The notes: generated from the sequence alone by a model not told the origin. Numbered from the stretch's first letter, positions 1 to 8,863 are shown. The stretch is DNA of 64,000 nt from an uncultured Sulfitobacter sp. (GCA_947492925.1 CANLOQ010000002.1:310001-374000); one strand, 5' to 3'. Program-made: numbers and translations.

Positions 1-1
1 C

Positions 2-163
2 GGACAAACAATGCTGACCCACTTCAAAGGCTGGCGCGTCGGGCTGGTGACATCCGAGCCGGCGCTGGCCAAGGCGACCGGCCTGCCTTGGCACCCCAAG
101 GGCCCGCCGGTGGCGCACGGAGGGATGAAAGTCTGGTTGTGGCAGACACCGCCGCTGCGTTGA
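2..163 (+). CDS. C-terminal end of a probable THUMP/SAM-dependent RNA methyltransferase (partial)
   Basis: An open frame runs in from the left edge for 53 codons and stops at 161-163. The tail contains GWRVGLVTSEPALAKA followed by GLPWHPKGPPVAHGG. This resembles the last strand and end of class I SAM-dependent 23S rRNA methyltransferases of the RlmL/YcbY type, in which a hydrophobic strand is followed by a basic Gly/Pro-rich tail. The SAM site and THUMP domain would lie outside the window, so the assignment rests on the tail alone. Confidence 0.5.
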   Translation, partial: GQTMLTHFKGWRVGLVTSEPALAKATGLPWHPKGPPVAHGGMKVWLWQTPPLR

Positions 164-245
164 GGGCAACGTCACGGCTCTGTCAAACTTTCAACATCAT
201 CGGGGCATAGCGTTCGGATCAAACCAATCGATACGGAGCCGCCCC

Positions 246-491
246 ATGAACGATCTTGCCATTTGCGCGCAGAACATCGCCGCACATTGGGCCGCGATTC
301 TGGCGGTGCTCGCATTCATCATCTCGCTCGCAGTTTTTTGCTTTCAACGCACGCTGATGTCGTTTTGTTACGGTTTGTTCAGCGTGGGCTGCACCTATGT
401 GGCGACCTATCTGATCGCGCCCTATCTGGTGTGGTTCTTCGTGCTGGGCACCGTCGGGATCGGATCAATAGCTTGCGAAGGCTACTGGTAG
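246..491 (+). CDS. small hypothetical membrane protein (81 aa)
   Basis: A GGAG sequence lies about 8 nt before the ATG. The product has two to three hydrophobic stretches, roughly residues 13-33, 38-58 and 60-75, and little soluble sequence, so it is probably a small inner-membrane protein. I recognise no family. It converges with fabI, with a gap of only a few bases. The membrane-like composition and the good ribosome site favour a real gene over a chance frame. Confidence 0.55.
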   Translation: MNDLAICAQNIAAHWAAILAVLAFIISLAVFCFQRTLMSFCYGLFSVGCTYVATYLIAPYLVWFFVLGTVGIGSIACEGYW

Positions 492-498
492 CGCCGCC

Positions 499-1290
499 TC
501 AGAGATTGTCCTGCTGCGGCATGCCCAGCACATGAAATCCGCCGTCCACGCGAATGATCTCTCCGGTGGTGCAGGCCCCTGCGTCGGAGGCCAGATAGAC
601 CGCCGTGCCGCCCACCGCCTCGAGCGTCGCATTGCTGCGCATGGGGGCGTTCTGGTCAGTGTGTTTATAGGTTTTGCGCGCGCCACCAATGGCTGCACCG
701 GCAAGGGTTTTCATCGGTCCGGGGCTGATCGCGTTCACGCGGATGCCCTCGGGGCCCAGGTCATTGGCAAGATAGCGGGTCGCACTCTCAAGTGCTGCTT
801 TGGCCACGCCCATCACATTGTAGTTGGGCACCACGCGGTTGGATCCCTGATAGGTCAGGGTCATCAACGTACCGCCGTTTTCCACCATCAGCGGATGCGC
901 GCGGCGGGCCACGTCGATAAAGCTGTAGGCCGAGATGTCGAGGGAATGTTTGAAATTGGCCCGGGACGTGTTCAAGAAACGCCCGGTCAGTTCTGATTTG
1001 TCCGAAAAGGCGATGGCGTGGACGACAAAATCAATTGTCGGCCAGCGGCTGCCCAGTTGGTCAAAGGCCGCGTCAAGTGAGGCATCATCGGTCACGTCAA
1101 CATCAACCATGAAGTCAGAGCCGACAGATTCCGCCAGTGGTTTCAACCGGCTGCCAAAGGCTTCGCCCTGATAGGTAAAGGCCAGTTCTGCCCCCGCTTC
1201 GGCCATTGCGCGCGCAATGCCCCATGCGATCGAGCGCTCGTTGGCAACCCCCATGATCAGGCCGCGTTTTCCCTTGAGAAGGTCAGACAT
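499..1290 (-). CDS. fabI: enoyl-[acyl-carrier-protein] reductase (NADH) FabI
   Basis: This enzyme performs the last reduction of the type II fatty-acid elongation cycle, reducing trans-2-enoyl-ACP with NADH in the cytoplasm. The 263-aa protein has the divergent SDR nucleotide site near residues 12-25 (IMGVANERSIAWG). The FabI catalytic pair Tyr157-x6-Lys164 is present, with a second conserved Tyr at 147 (LTYQGSNRVVPNYNVMGVAK). Length and C-terminal substrate-loop sequence match the family. It is the last gene of the minus-strand fabA/fabB/fabI series and starts about 10 bp after fabB ends, so it is likely co-transcribed. Confidence 0.96.
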   Translation of the reverse strand: MSDLLKGKRGLIMGVANERSIAWGIARAMAEAGAELAFTYQGEAFGSRLKPLAESVGSDFMVDVDVTDDASLDAAFDQLGSRWPTIDFVVHAIAFSDKSELTGRFLNTSRANFKHSLDISAYSFIDVARRAHPLMVENGGTLMTLTYQGSNRVVPNYNVMGVAKAALESATRYLANDLGPEGIRVNAISPGPMKTLAGAAIGGARKTYKHTDQNAPMRSNATLEAVGGTAVYLASDAGACTTGEIIRVDGGFHVLGMPQQDNL

Positions 1291-1299
1291 CAGGCATTC

Positions 1300-2529
1300 C
1301 TATCCTTGATACTTTGACAGGATCATCGACCCGTTGGTGCCGCCAAAGCCGAACGAATTGGTCATGACGGAATCAAGTCCGGCATTCTCGACCAGTTCGG
1401 TGGCGATTTCTTCGGGCTTCAACGCGGGGTCCAGTGTTTCGACGTTGATCGACGGGGTGATGAAATCGCCCTTCAGCATGAGCAGACAAAAGATCGCTTC
1501 CATTGCGCCCGCGCTGCCCTGTCCGTGGCCCGTCATGCTTTTGGTCGAACTGACCGGTGGTGTGGCCCCTTCGCCAAAGACGCGGCGCACCGCTTCGATC
1601 TCGCCCACGTCGCCCACGGGGGTGGAGGTGCCGTGTGCGTTGATATAGCTGACCTTGCGCCCCTCGGGCAGCGTGTCGAGCGCCAGTTGCATGGCGCGCG
1701 CGCCGCCTTCGCCGGAAGGCGCCACCATATCGTGACCGTCGGACGTCGCGGCAAAGCCGGTCACTTCGGCATAGATCGTGGCGCCACGTGCCAGCGCGTG
1801 ATCAAGGTCTTCCAGCACCACGATGCCGCCGCCGCCGGTGATGACAAAACCGTCACGATTGGCGTCAAAGGCGCGCGAGGCTTTTTCTGGCGTGTCGTTG
1901 TACTTGCTGCTCATCGCGCCCATCGCGTCGAAAAGGCACGACAGCGTCCAGTCCAGTTCCTCGCCGCCGCCGGCGAACATCACGTCCTGTTTGCCCAGCA
2001 TGATCTGTTCCGCGGCTGATCCGATGCAGTGCAGAGAGGTGGAGCAGGCGGAGGTGATGGAATAGTTGATGCCCTTGATCTTGAATGCCGTCGACAGGTT
2101 CGCGCTGATGGTCGATGACATGCACTTGGGCACGGCGAAGGGACCGATGCGCTTGGTGGCGCCGGTTTTGTCGACGATATCGTGCGCTGTCTTCATGGCA
2201 GAGGTGGATGGCCCGCCAGAGCCTGCGATCAGTCCTGTGCGCGGATTGCTGATGACGCTTTCGTCAAGGCCCGCATCGGCAATCGCCTGCTCCATCGCCA
2301 GATAGGCATAGGCCGCCCCCGGCCCCATAAACCGCAGCGTGCGTTTGTCGATATGTTCGGACGGGTCAATCTTGAGCGTGCCAGCGATCTGGCTGCGAAA
2401 GCCGTGTTCGGCCATTTCAGGCGATGTTTCGATGCCACTTTTGCCGGCCTTCAGCGCGGCGGTGACCTCATCGGCGTTGTTTCCGATGGACGAGACGATG
2501 CCCAGCCCGGTGACGACCACACGTTTCAT
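1300..2529 (-). CDS. fabB: 3-oxoacyl-[acyl-carrier-protein] synthase I FabB
   Basis: This condensing enzyme elongates cis-3-decenoyl-ACP and so commits acyl chains to unsaturated fatty acids. The start is placed at [10 protein letters not shown] (position 2529), because the nine extra upstream codons have no family counterpart; this gives 409 aa. The thiolase-fold catalytic triad is visible as Cys162 ([10 protein letters not shown]), His299 ([11 protein letters not shown]) and His335 ([12 protein letters not shown]). With fabA nearby it completes the anaerobic unsaturated fatty-acid pathway. The usual direct fabA-fabB adjacency is broken here by a cyclase-FHA gene. Confidence 0.95.
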   Translation of the reverse strand: MKRVVVTGLGIVSSIGNNADEVTAALKAGKSGIETSPEMAEHGFRSQIAGTLKIDPSEHIDKRTLRFMGPGAAYAYLAMEQAIADAGLDESVISNPRTGLIAGSGGPSTSAMKTAHDIVDKTGATKRIGPFAVPKCMSSTISANLSTAFKIKGINYSITSACSTSLHCIGSAAEQIMLGKQDVMFAGGGEELDWTLSCLFDAMGAMSSKYNDTPEKASRAFDANRDGFVITGGGGIVVLEDLDHALARGATIYAEVTGFAATSDGHDMVAPSGEGGARAMQLALDTLPEGRKVSYINAHGTSTPVGDVGEIEAVRRVFGEGATPPVSSTKSMTGHGQGSAGAMEAIFCLLMLKGDFITPSINVETLDPALKPEEIATELVENAGLDSVMTNSFGFGGTNGSMILSKYQG

Positions 2530-2635
2530 CGGCGATCCTCTGGTTTGACACAACACATCGGCGGCACTCCTTTACTGACTTGTTTGTGTTTAGGATAACT
2601 GGCCGCTCTGGCGCAAGCGGATAGGGCAGGGCGGG

Positions 2636-3511
2636 TCAGTCGGGGATCAGATCGTTGGTGCTGTAGCGCAGGATCGAACCGCTCAGGGTGCGGTCGCGGG
2701 TGCCGATCAGGACAATGCCTTCACCGCTCAGCAGCATGGAACGGCGCTGCAAGCTATATTCCTGTCCATCCGCCGTGATGACGGTGCTGCCGGAAGAACT
2801 GTGATCGGTATATTCCAACTGCGCCGCGCGCAGCTCAAACACGCCGTGTTTGCGCGAGACCCAAGGGTGGTCCAGCACCGCGTGACAATCGGTGGCGCGG
2901 CCCACGGCGACGCTGTCACCGTCCAGCAAAGACCATTCGCTGCCTTCGCAGTTGAGCGCGGCAGAGGCGGTGCGGGGACCGCCGGTGTTGACGGCAGCCC
3001 CGAAGAGTACTGTTTGTGTGGACATGTCGCTGACGGCAAAGGAATGCACCCGGGTCGGGGCCCGTTTGCCCTTGAGCTTGAGACCGCCCATCGACACGAA
3101 CAGCGCCCGCGCCCGCTCGGTCAGATTGTCAAAAACGCCACCGCCAATCAAAACCTCGCCGGGTTTGGCAAGGGCCGCGAGCCGCGCGGCGGTGTTGACC
3201 GCATCGCCATAGATGTCAGCGTCCTGCTGCACGACCTCCCCAAATTGCGCGCCTGCATGGATGCCCAGCCCTTCGGGCCAGTCGGCCTCGATCATGGCGC
3301 GGGCAGCGGCAAAGGCACTGTCGGCAGTGTCAAAGAAACTCAGCGTATCATCGCCCTGTGACTTGACGCAGGTGCCGCCATTGTCCTCGACGATCTGGCG
3401 CATCCACTGAAGGATCGCGCTGATCTGCGCGAGTGCTTCATGGTCCGTCAGCCTGTCATAAAGACCGGTACTGCCGGTGATGTCGGCAATCAGGACATGG
3501 GCCTTGGCCAT
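2636..3511 (-). CDS. class III adenylate/guanylate cyclase-domain protein with C-terminal FHA domain
   Basis: The 291-aa soluble protein has two modules. Residues 1-165 form a class III nucleotide cyclase domain: metal-binding Asp10 (LIADITGST), the GDD turn at 53-55 (KSQGDDTLSFF), and the DIYGDAVNTAARL region carrying the transition-state Asn and Arg. Residues about 190-275 form a forkhead-associated fold with the phosphothreonine-binding signature GRATDCHAVLDHPWVSRKHG. It probably makes cAMP or cGMP and docks to phosphothreonine partners, but substrate and activity are inferred. It lies between fabA and fabB on the same strand, about 100 bp from each. Confidence 0.85.
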   Translation of the reverse strand: MAKAHVLIADITGSTGLYDRLTDHEALAQISAILQWMRQIVEDNGGTCVKSQGDDTLSFFDTADSAFAAARAMIEADWPEGLGIHAGAQFGEVVQQDADIYGDAVNTAARLAALAKPGEVLIGGGVFDNLTERARALFVSMGGLKLKGKRAPTRVHSFAVSDMSTQTVLFGAAVNTGGPRTASAALNCEGSEWSLLDGDSVAVGRATDCHAVLDHPWVSRKHGVFELRAAQLEYTDHSSSGSTVITADGQEYSLQRRSMLLSGEGIVLIGTRDRTLSGSILRYSTNDLIPD

Positions 3512-3615
3512 CGGGGAAGGCTCCGCTGAGGGTGGTGTGGATCATTGGGCGGCATGGCCAGACCCTAGTTTCCGGCGGAATGGCTGGCAAGAGAACAGAA
3601 CATGCGCGGTCTGTG

Positions 3616-4125
3616 TCAGCTTTCCGACAGCGCGACCTTCATATCCTTGACCTCATAGATCACTTCACCGTCGGCCTCGACAATGCCGTCCGCCACGCCC
3701 ATCGTCAGGCGGCGCGTCTGGATCGCCTTGGTAAAGTCAATTTTGTAGGTCAGCATTTTGCGGTCGGGCCGCACCATGCCCTTGAGCTTCACTTCACCGA
3801 CACCCAGCGCATAGCCGCGCCCCTGCCAGCCGCGCCAGCCCAGATTGAAACCGGTCAGTTGCCACAGCCCGTCCAGACCCAGACAGCCGGGCATGATCGG
3901 GTTGCCGGGGAAATGGCATTCGAAAAACCACAGGTCCGGCGTGATGTCGAATTCTGCTGTGATGTGTCCTTTGCCGTGGGCCCCGCCGTCGCCAGACACG
4001 TCCGTGATCCTGTCCATCATCAGCATCGGCGGCGCTGGCAATTGTGCGTTGCCGGGGCCAAACAGATCGCCCGCGGCGCATTTCAACAGGGCCTCTTTGT
4101 CAAAGCTGGTGGGGAAGTCGGACAT
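3616..4125 (-). CDS. fabA: 3-hydroxydecanoyl-[ACP] dehydratase/isomerase FabA
   Basis: FabA dehydrates 3-hydroxydecanoyl-ACP and isomerises the trans-2 to the cis-3 double bond, the branch point to unsaturated fatty acids. The start is [14 protein letters not shown] at 4125, giving 169 aa, close to the family's ~171; longer upstream frames are not supported. The hot-dog fold active site is present: His71 in [13 protein letters not shown] and Asp85 in [11 protein letters not shown]. It is the first fab gene on the minus strand, downstream of an HD-domain gene and divergent from irr. Confidence 0.96.
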   Translation of the reverse strand: MSDFPTSFDKEALLKCAAGDLFGPGNAQLPAPPMLMMDRITDVSGDGGAHGKGHITAEFDITPDLWFFECHFPGNPIMPGCLGLDGLWQLTGFNLGWRGWQGRGYALGVGEVKLKGMVRPDRKMLTYKIDFTKAIQTRRLTMGVADGIVEADGEVIYEVKDMKVALSES

Positions 4126-4177
4126 CGGGTGCTCCTGCGGTAATAGGCATTTGGAGCCGTCTACAATGCGCGCCTTG

Positions 4178-4846
4178 TCACCGCAAGGGCGGGGCGGGGG
4201 ACACTTCGTCAAGAAAGCCTTGCAGGAAACGCTCAAGAACTGAATGGCGCGCGGCGGCGAGTTTGCGGCCTGTGGGGGTTTGAAACCCCGCCGCGAGTTG
4301 CAGCAGTTTGGTTTGAAAATGGTCTAGGGCAAAGGCGGTATCATTCAGTTCTCTGTGCTTTGCGTGAGGGTCCGCAGGATCATACAGCGCGCGGGCCAGT
4401 GCACCGGACACGGCAAAGCACCGGGCAATGCCGATGTGACCCAGTGCATCCAGCCGGTCGGCATCCTGCAAAATCCGTGCTTCCAGCGTTTCAGGGGGGA
4501 TATTTGCGGAAAAACTATGTGCTTCGATGGTATGAGCAACCGCCCCGACATCGCGGGGATGCCAGGCCAGCGCCTGCAATCGCCTGGTGGCAGCAGCGGC
4601 GGCCAGCCGTGAAGCGTTTCGGCGCTGAGGTGAATCCTTGGCTACGTGCACAGCGTCGTGCAAGAGCGTTGACGCTGTCAGAATTCTCATATCGCCCCCT
4701 TCGACGTCCGTGATCCGTCGGACGTTCTGCCAGACGCGCAGGACATGTGAAACGTCATGGGCAGTATCCGCGGGGTTTGGTGAAAGCCCTTGCAAAAGAG
4801 CCGCCGCAAGATCGGTATGGGGGTCGAAGTGTCTGGCAATGTCCAT
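4178..4846 (-). CDS. HD-domain metal-dependent phosphohydrolase
   Basis: The 222-aa protein carries an HD superfamily metal site: His in [12 protein letters not shown], the His-Asp pair in STLLHDAVH, a further His in [10 protein letters not shown], and the distal Asp in [11 protein letters not shown]. It resembles YedJ-like HD hydrolases. The substrate, possibly a nucleotide or phosphate ester, is unknown. It ends about 50 bp before fabA on the same strand and could share its transcript. It is divergent from irr across a 160-bp region. Confidence 0.8.
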   Translation of the reverse strand: MDIARHFDPHTDLAAALLQGLSPNPADTAHDVSHVLRVWQNVRRITDVEGGDMRILTASTLLHDAVHVAKDSPQRRNASRLAAAAATRRLQALAWHPRDVGAVAHTIEAHSFSANIPPETLEARILQDADRLDALGHIGIARCFAVSGALARALYDPADPHAKHRELNDTAFALDHFQTKLLQLAAGFQTPTGRKLAAARHSVLERFLQGFLDEVSPAPPLR

Positions 4847-4916
4847 ATGGCAACTCTATGCCCTGGAGCACGCGCTCACAACATAAGGGCCGCGGACAGG
4901 GCACCCGGCTGCGACA

Positions 4917-4979
4917 AAGCTGCACTAAGCTGCACGTTTGGGGTTTTCCAATTGAAAACCATTCGCAAAACCCTTTAAT
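4917..4979 (+). promoter_or_regulatory. irr promoter region with dyad and tandem repeat
   Basis: A good sigma70-like promoter reads TTGAAA (4952-4957), a 16-bp spacer, then TTTAAT (4974-4979), 28 bp before the irr ATG. A dyad GGTTTTC-5 bp-GAAAACC (4942-4960) covers the -35 box. Just upstream, AAGCTGCAC occurs twice in tandem (4917-4925 and 4927-4935) with a 10-bp period. Position suggests operator function for irr autoregulation or iron control. The binding protein is not known. Confidence 0.5.
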
Positions 4980-5007
4980 GTATGGTGACATCCAAACGGA
5001 GCGATCC

Positions 5008-5436
5008 ATGACGCAGACCCACGTTGAAAACGGTACCCGCTGGCTGGAACAGGCAGGCGTGCGGCCCACCCGGCAGCGCGTGACACTGGCCAGCCTTCTG
5101 GTTGGTGACGGGCAGCATCGGCATGTGACCGCTGAAAGCCTGTTTGACGCTGCCAAGGGCAGTGGCGACGCGGTTTCGCTTGCTACGGTCTACAACACCC
5201 TGCGGGCGTTTTGCGACGCGGGATTGCTGCAGGAGGTGACGGTTGATGGGTCAAAAAGCTATTTTGATACCAACACTCACGATCATCCGCATTTCTTTTG
5301 GGAAGACGACGGCAAGCTGACAGACGCACCTGCGGATCAACTGGTGATCACCGGTTTGCCCGACGCACCCGCAGGTGCAGAGATAGCCAGCGTTGACGTG
5401 GTGATCCGTCTGCGGCGCAAAGAAACTGCTGAATAA
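5008..5436 (+). CDS. irr: Fur-family iron response regulator Irr
   Basis: Irr is the heme- and iron-responsive Fur-superfamily repressor/activator of alphaproteobacteria. The start is MTQTHVENG at 5008; the longer in-frame ORF has no ribosome site or family match. The 142-aa protein has the winged-helix region (RPTRQRVTLASLL ... SLATVYNTLRAFCDAGLL) and the Irr HxH heme/metal region at residues 91-95 (HDHPH). The C-terminal dimerisation half is short, as in Irr. It is divergent from the HD/fab genes, an arrangement familiar from Roseobacter-group genomes. Confidence 0.92.
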   Translation: MTQTHVENGTRWLEQAGVRPTRQRVTLASLLVGDGQHRHVTAESLFDAAKGSGDAVSLATVYNTLRAFCDAGLLQEVTVDGSKSYFDTNTHDHPHFFWEDDGKLTDAPADQLVITGLPDAPAGAEIASVDVVIRLRRKETAE

Positions 5437-5453
5437 TTTGCCGAGAGGCCCCC

Positions 5454-6245
5454 ATGCATCCGTTGATTTCACAAGACCATATTGACACCTACCAGCGCGA
5501 CGGTGTGGTGCTGATAAAGGGTCTGTTTGCAGATCATGTAGAAACGCTGCGCGAAGGTGTTGCGCGCAACATGTCCGAACCCGGTCCTTATGCCTCGACC
5601 AATGACAAGGCGGGCGAGACCGGATTGTTTTTCGACGACTACTGCAATTGGCAGCGCATTCCAGAATTCAAGGACGTGATCCACAATTCGGCAGCGGCAG
5701 AGGTTGGTGCCGCACTGATGCAAAGCGAAACTGCACAGCTTTTTCACGATCATGTTCTGGTGAAGGAACCGGGGACGTCGATGGCCACACCGTGGCATCA
5801 GGATGGACCGTATTACTTTGTTGAGGGGCGGCAGACTGTGAGTTTCTGGTCGCCGCTTGATCCGGTGACGGACGCGACCCTGCGCTGTGTGGCGGGATCG
5901 CACCTGTGGGACAAGCCGGTGCTGCCAACGCGCTGGGCCAAGGGGGATGCCTTTTTTGATCCAGCCCCCTATATGCCCGTGCCTGACCCGGATGCGGAAG
6001 ACATGGATGTGCGCGAATGGCAGATGGCACCGGGGGACGCGGTGGCCTTTAATTACGGCGTGCTACATGGCGCGCGTGGCAACCGTGCGGATGCACGCCG
6101 CCGTGCGTTTTCGCTGCGACTGGTCGGGGATGACGCCCGTTACGTGGCGCGCCCGGGTCCGACATCGCCGCCGTTTCCGGGGCACGAGATGACACCCGGC
6201 CAGCGTCTGCGCGAGGATTGGTTTCCGGTAATCTGGGGCGCTTGA
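5454..6245 (+). CDS. phytanoyl-CoA dioxygenase (PhyH) family protein
   Basis: This is a non-heme Fe(II)/2-oxoglutarate dioxygenase of 263 aa. The facial triad is visible: His115-x-Asp117 in TPWHQDGPYYF and the distal His205 in YGVLHGARGN, with a 2-oxoglutarate-binding Arg at about 217-222 (RRRAFSLRL). The family hydroxylates varied small molecules and the substrate here is unknown. It starts 18 bp after irr on the same strand and may be co-transcribed with it. Confidence 0.88.
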   Translation: MHPLISQDHIDTYQRDGVVLIKGLFADHVETLREGVARNMSEPGPYASTNDKAGETGLFFDDYCNWQRIPEFKDVIHNSAAAEVGAALMQSETAQLFHDHVLVKEPGTSMATPWHQDGPYYFVEGRQTVSFWSPLDPVTDATLRCVAGSHLWDKPVLPTRWAKGDAFFDPAPYMPVPDPDAEDMDVREWQMAPGDAVAFNYGVLHGARGNRADARRRAFSLRLVGDDARYVARPGPTSPPFPGHEMTPGQRLREDWFPVIWGA

Positions 6246-6413
6246 CGACAGGTACAACGCTGGAGGTTTGACTGGGCATCGGCGCACTGGCTTTGTCCGT
6301 TTCGAAACAAGCCTACAGTGATTTACCGGCACCCAACCAAGATGACAGGCGCAGGCGATTTTGTCAGTCCCGAATGCCAGGATGGCACCCGGGGCTGAGG
6401 TGGTCATCGCAAA

Positions 6414-6827
6414 TCAGAAGTTAATTTTGAGCCCCATCGTGGGTTCAAATTTCAGTTTGTTCTTCTTGCTGTCCCACTTTGTCTTCACCCCGGCAGCGAA
6501 GTATTTTGATCCGACCATGAACTTGACCCCGTCGGGAATATCCGGCGGTGCCCCGGGCGCGGCTTTGATCTGAAGCCAGGGAAAGAGGTTCTTGTTGGCT
6601 TTCTTTGCCACAGGCGGAAGTGATTTGAGCGGGATTGGCCCTGCTTTCTGCTGCTTTTTGAGAAACGCCAGCATGTCCTTTTGCGACAGCATCAGCGATT
6701 TCTTGGTGTCTTTCAGAACCACCGGATCAAGTTTCAGAGCCTTCAGCCGTTTTTCGTAATCGGCAAAAAACGCATCCATGTCCTTTTTCAGTTCTTCGAA
6801 AGTAACGGTCTTTTCCTTGTCTCCCAT
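6414..6827 (-). CDS. lysine-rich protein of unknown function (137 aa)
   Basis: The start is MGDKEKTVTFEEL at 6827, with an AGGAGG ribosome site spaced well; the frame continues upstream without further support. Residues 1-85 are charged, lysine-rich and probably helical. Residues 95-137 look like beta hairpins (DGVKFMVGSKYFAAGVKTKW, then a final strand ending GLKINF). There is no signal peptide or membrane segment. I recognise no family. It is divergent from a larger lysine-rich helical protein across 240 bp holding a dyad, and the two probably work together. Confidence 0.7.
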   Translation of the reverse strand: MGDKEKTVTFEELKKDMDAFFADYEKRLKALKLDPVVLKDTKKSLMLSQKDMLAFLKKQQKAGPIPLKSLPPVAKKANKNLFPWLQIKAAPGAPPDIPDGVKFMVGSKYFAAGVKTKWDSKKNKLKFEPTMGLKINF

Positions 6828-6843
6828 AGGAGCCTCCTGAATC

Positions 6844-6937
6844 AATCTGTGATACAAAATGTCTTCGAAATAAGGGATCCCGAGGGACCGGCGGAGAAAA
6901 ATTCCACTATTACGAGCATACCTTATTTTCACAGATT
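6844..6937. promoter_or_regulatory. nested inverted repeats between divergent lysine-rich genes
   Basis: The outer arms AATCTGTGA (6844-6852) and TCACAGATT (6929-6937) are perfect complements. Inside them GAAATAAGG (6867-6875) faces CCTTATTTTC (6921-6930) with one extra base. The stretch is AT-rich compared with the window. It lies between two divergent starts (6827 and 7068), so a shared operator or control structure is plausible. No binding protein can be named. Confidence 0.5.
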
Positions 6938-7067
6938 TGCATAGCGCGTCGGTTGCGCAGCAAGCTTCTTCTTGATTTGCGAGGGCTGTTAGAGGACATT
7001 TCCGGCGTGCAGTATTTTCTGCAACGCGGTGCATTTTCACCGCATACTTCGGATTGGAGCGCATTTC

Positions 7068-7973
7068 ATGGGCAAGGAAACGGATAGGTTTGTAAAAGAT
7101 TTCAAAGGGATAAAAAAACAGGCCGCTGACCTGTCATTGGCCACCGGCGAAAAGCAGAAAAAAGACATGCAGGCGTTTCTGTCCAAGGTCTGGGCGGCGG
7201 AAGATGTTTTGCAGGAGGCAATCCAGAAGGCGCGTGCGGGCGGCGTCACGTCAAAAAAGTCGTCTGATTTTGTGAAACACGCCGAGGTCGTGAAGCCGCT
7301 CAAGAAATGGGACGCGATGCTCAAGGAGCATCACCAGACGCTGGTGCGGTTCACCAAATTCAATGCAGACGTCAAAGCGCTGAACGGGTCGCTGACCAAA
7401 CGGATGGCCCTTGTGGAAAAGGAAGCCAAGCAAAGCGCGCCTGCGCGCGAAGCGGCAGCGATGATTAAGGAAGCGCAAAGCAAGATTTTGCCCGACCTGA
7501 AGAAATCTCAGGCGCTGTTGGGCACTCTCAAGAGTTTTGAAGTCTATTACGGAGCGAAATACCAAAAGACGGTGGATGCCATTGTCAAACAGGCGATTGA
7601 TGCGGTGACGCCCAAGGAATTTCCCGAACCCCTGTCAGACAAGAACCGCGCCAGCACCGCCAAAGAGATCAAACAGAGGCCCCGCGACATTGACAAAATG
7701 TGCAAGCAAATGGTCACCGCGATGAAGAACGGTGATCTGGCTGCCGCAGAGGAGGCGCTGAAGAAAGCGCGTATCCTGTTTTCCGCACTGGAAGGTTTTG
7801 AGAAGGTCGCCAAACAGACCAAAAGCAAGATGAAAAAAGAGATCAAGGCCGATGATAAGAGCAAGGAAATAACCGCGCTGATTGGGGCCATTCACAAAGC
7901 GCACAAGAAATACCTCAAGCAGCTTGATGATATGTCAAAGATTTTAGCAGAGCGGAAATCTGCAGCAGATTGA
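7068..7973 (+). CDS. lysine-rich, all-helical coiled-coil protein of unknown function (301 aa)
   Basis: The start is MGKETDRFVKDF at 7068 with GGAG about 9 nt upstream. The protein is almost entirely charged helix with heptad-like spacing. It has several Lys/Ala-rich segments, few glycines, no signal peptide, no membrane span and no recognisable catalytic motif. Composition (Lys+Ala+Glu+Asp) and the somewhat lower local GC differ from neighbouring housekeeping genes. Its divergent partner at 6414-6827 has a similar composition. A structural, DNA/membrane-coating or effector role is possible, but I do not recognise the family. Confidence 0.72.
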   Translation: MGKETDRFVKDFKGIKKQAADLSLATGEKQKKDMQAFLSKVWAAEDVLQEAIQKARAGGVTSKKSSDFVKHAEVVKPLKKWDAMLKEHHQTLVRFTKFNADVKALNGSLTKRMALVEKEAKQSAPAREAAAMIKEAQSKILPDLKKSQALLGTLKSFEVYYGAKYQKTVDAIVKQAIDAVTPKEFPEPLSDKNRASTAKEIKQRPRDIDKMCKQMVTAMKNGDLAAAEEALKKARILFSALEGFEKVAKQTKSKMKKEIKADDKSKEITALIGAIHKAHKKYLKQLDDMSKILAERKSAAD

Positions 7974-7993
7974 CGGGAACTATCAGCGCAACT

Positions 7994-8863
7994 TTAAAAC
8001 CACTGTCCCGGTTCCATCAGTCCCAGATCAAGCAATTGCCGCGAATGCCATTCAAAAGGCGCGGAGTTGTGCCATTTGAAGCTGTCGATCTCGAATTTGC
8101 TGCCCGGATTGGTTTTCAGCGCCTTTGCGGTGCGGAATGAACAGATGGCGGATGTGATGTTGTGATGCCACGGGCAGGCGTAGGTATTATATTCTTCGTC
8201 GTCAAAGGTGTGGTCCCAGCGGATTTTCAGCCCCCGCTTGGCGCGAAACAGTGGGATACGGTCAATCTTGCGGCGCGCGGCTGGCACGTGTTCTTCGTAG
8301 CGCCAGCGCAGACCGCCAAAGAAATCAAGCTGACGTTCCTTAGGATGGTCGTGGTTTTCGGCGTCCTTGCGGGCCAGCGCATAATACCCCGACCGGTCCA
8401 TATGGGCCCCGTCAAGCGATACCGCATCGGGGTGCCTGTTCAGGTCTTCTGCATATAGATCAATCACATAAGCCAGCATCGCGTCGCGGCGCTCTTCGTT
8501 GTGGAAGGCCAGCATTTCGATGATGTTGCGCGTTTCGCAAAAGGGATAGAAGAAATATTCGGCGTTATAGCAGTAATAGACCCACTGCCCCGCCATCGGG
8601 TCCATCAGGGTGTTGATCGCCCGTTCCATCGCGTCCTCGTCCGACATGGAATAATCCACACGGATCACCGTTTCCTGCAAATCGCGCGGCAGGTCGAACA
8701 TTTCTGGCATCAGGGCAATCACTGCTTTGAACCCCATCTGCTGGTGATGGCGCAGGGTGGTTGCCACCTCTACATCGTCCTCGACCATGACAATGGCAAT
8801 TGGGCCTTTCGCAAGGGTCGCCGCTTCGGCGGTGATCATCTGGTTCAGCGATGTGTACTGCAT
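7994..8863 (-). CDS. glycosyltransferase family 2-like protein
   Basis: The start is MQYTSLNQMITAE at 8863; upstream codons overlap the miaB promoter and look non-coding. The 289-aa soluble protein begins with a Rossmann-like strand (PIAIVMVEDDVEVATTLRHH) as in the small GT2-like (Glyco_tranf_2_4) proteins of Rhodobacterales. It has a conserved, aromatic C-terminal half (QLDFFGGLRWRYEEH, CPWHHNITSAICSFRTAKAL). A donor-binding DxD motif is not obvious (EDD near residue 28 is a candidate), so the enzyme activity is uncertain. It is divergent from miaB. Confidence 0.6.
   Translation of the reverse strand: MQYTSLNQMITAEAATLAKGPIAIVMVEDDVEVATTLRHHQQMGFKAVIALMPEMFDLPRDLQETVIRVDYSMSDEDAMERAINTLMDPMAGQWVYYCYNAEYFFYPFCETRNIIEMLAFHNEERRDAMLAYVIDLYAEDLNRHPDAVSLDGAHMDRSGYYALARKDAENHDHPKERQLDFFGGLRWRYEEHVPAARRKIDRIPLFRAKRGLKIRWDHTFDDEEYNTYACPWHHNITSAICSFRTAKALKTNPGSKFEIDSFKWHNSAPFEWHSRQLLDLGLMEPGQWF

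Noticed and set aside
6414-7064. Longer 216-aa version of the small lysine-rich protein
   Set aside because: The upstream extension crosses the dyad and lacks a ribosome site, whereas AGGAGG precedes the ATG at 6827.
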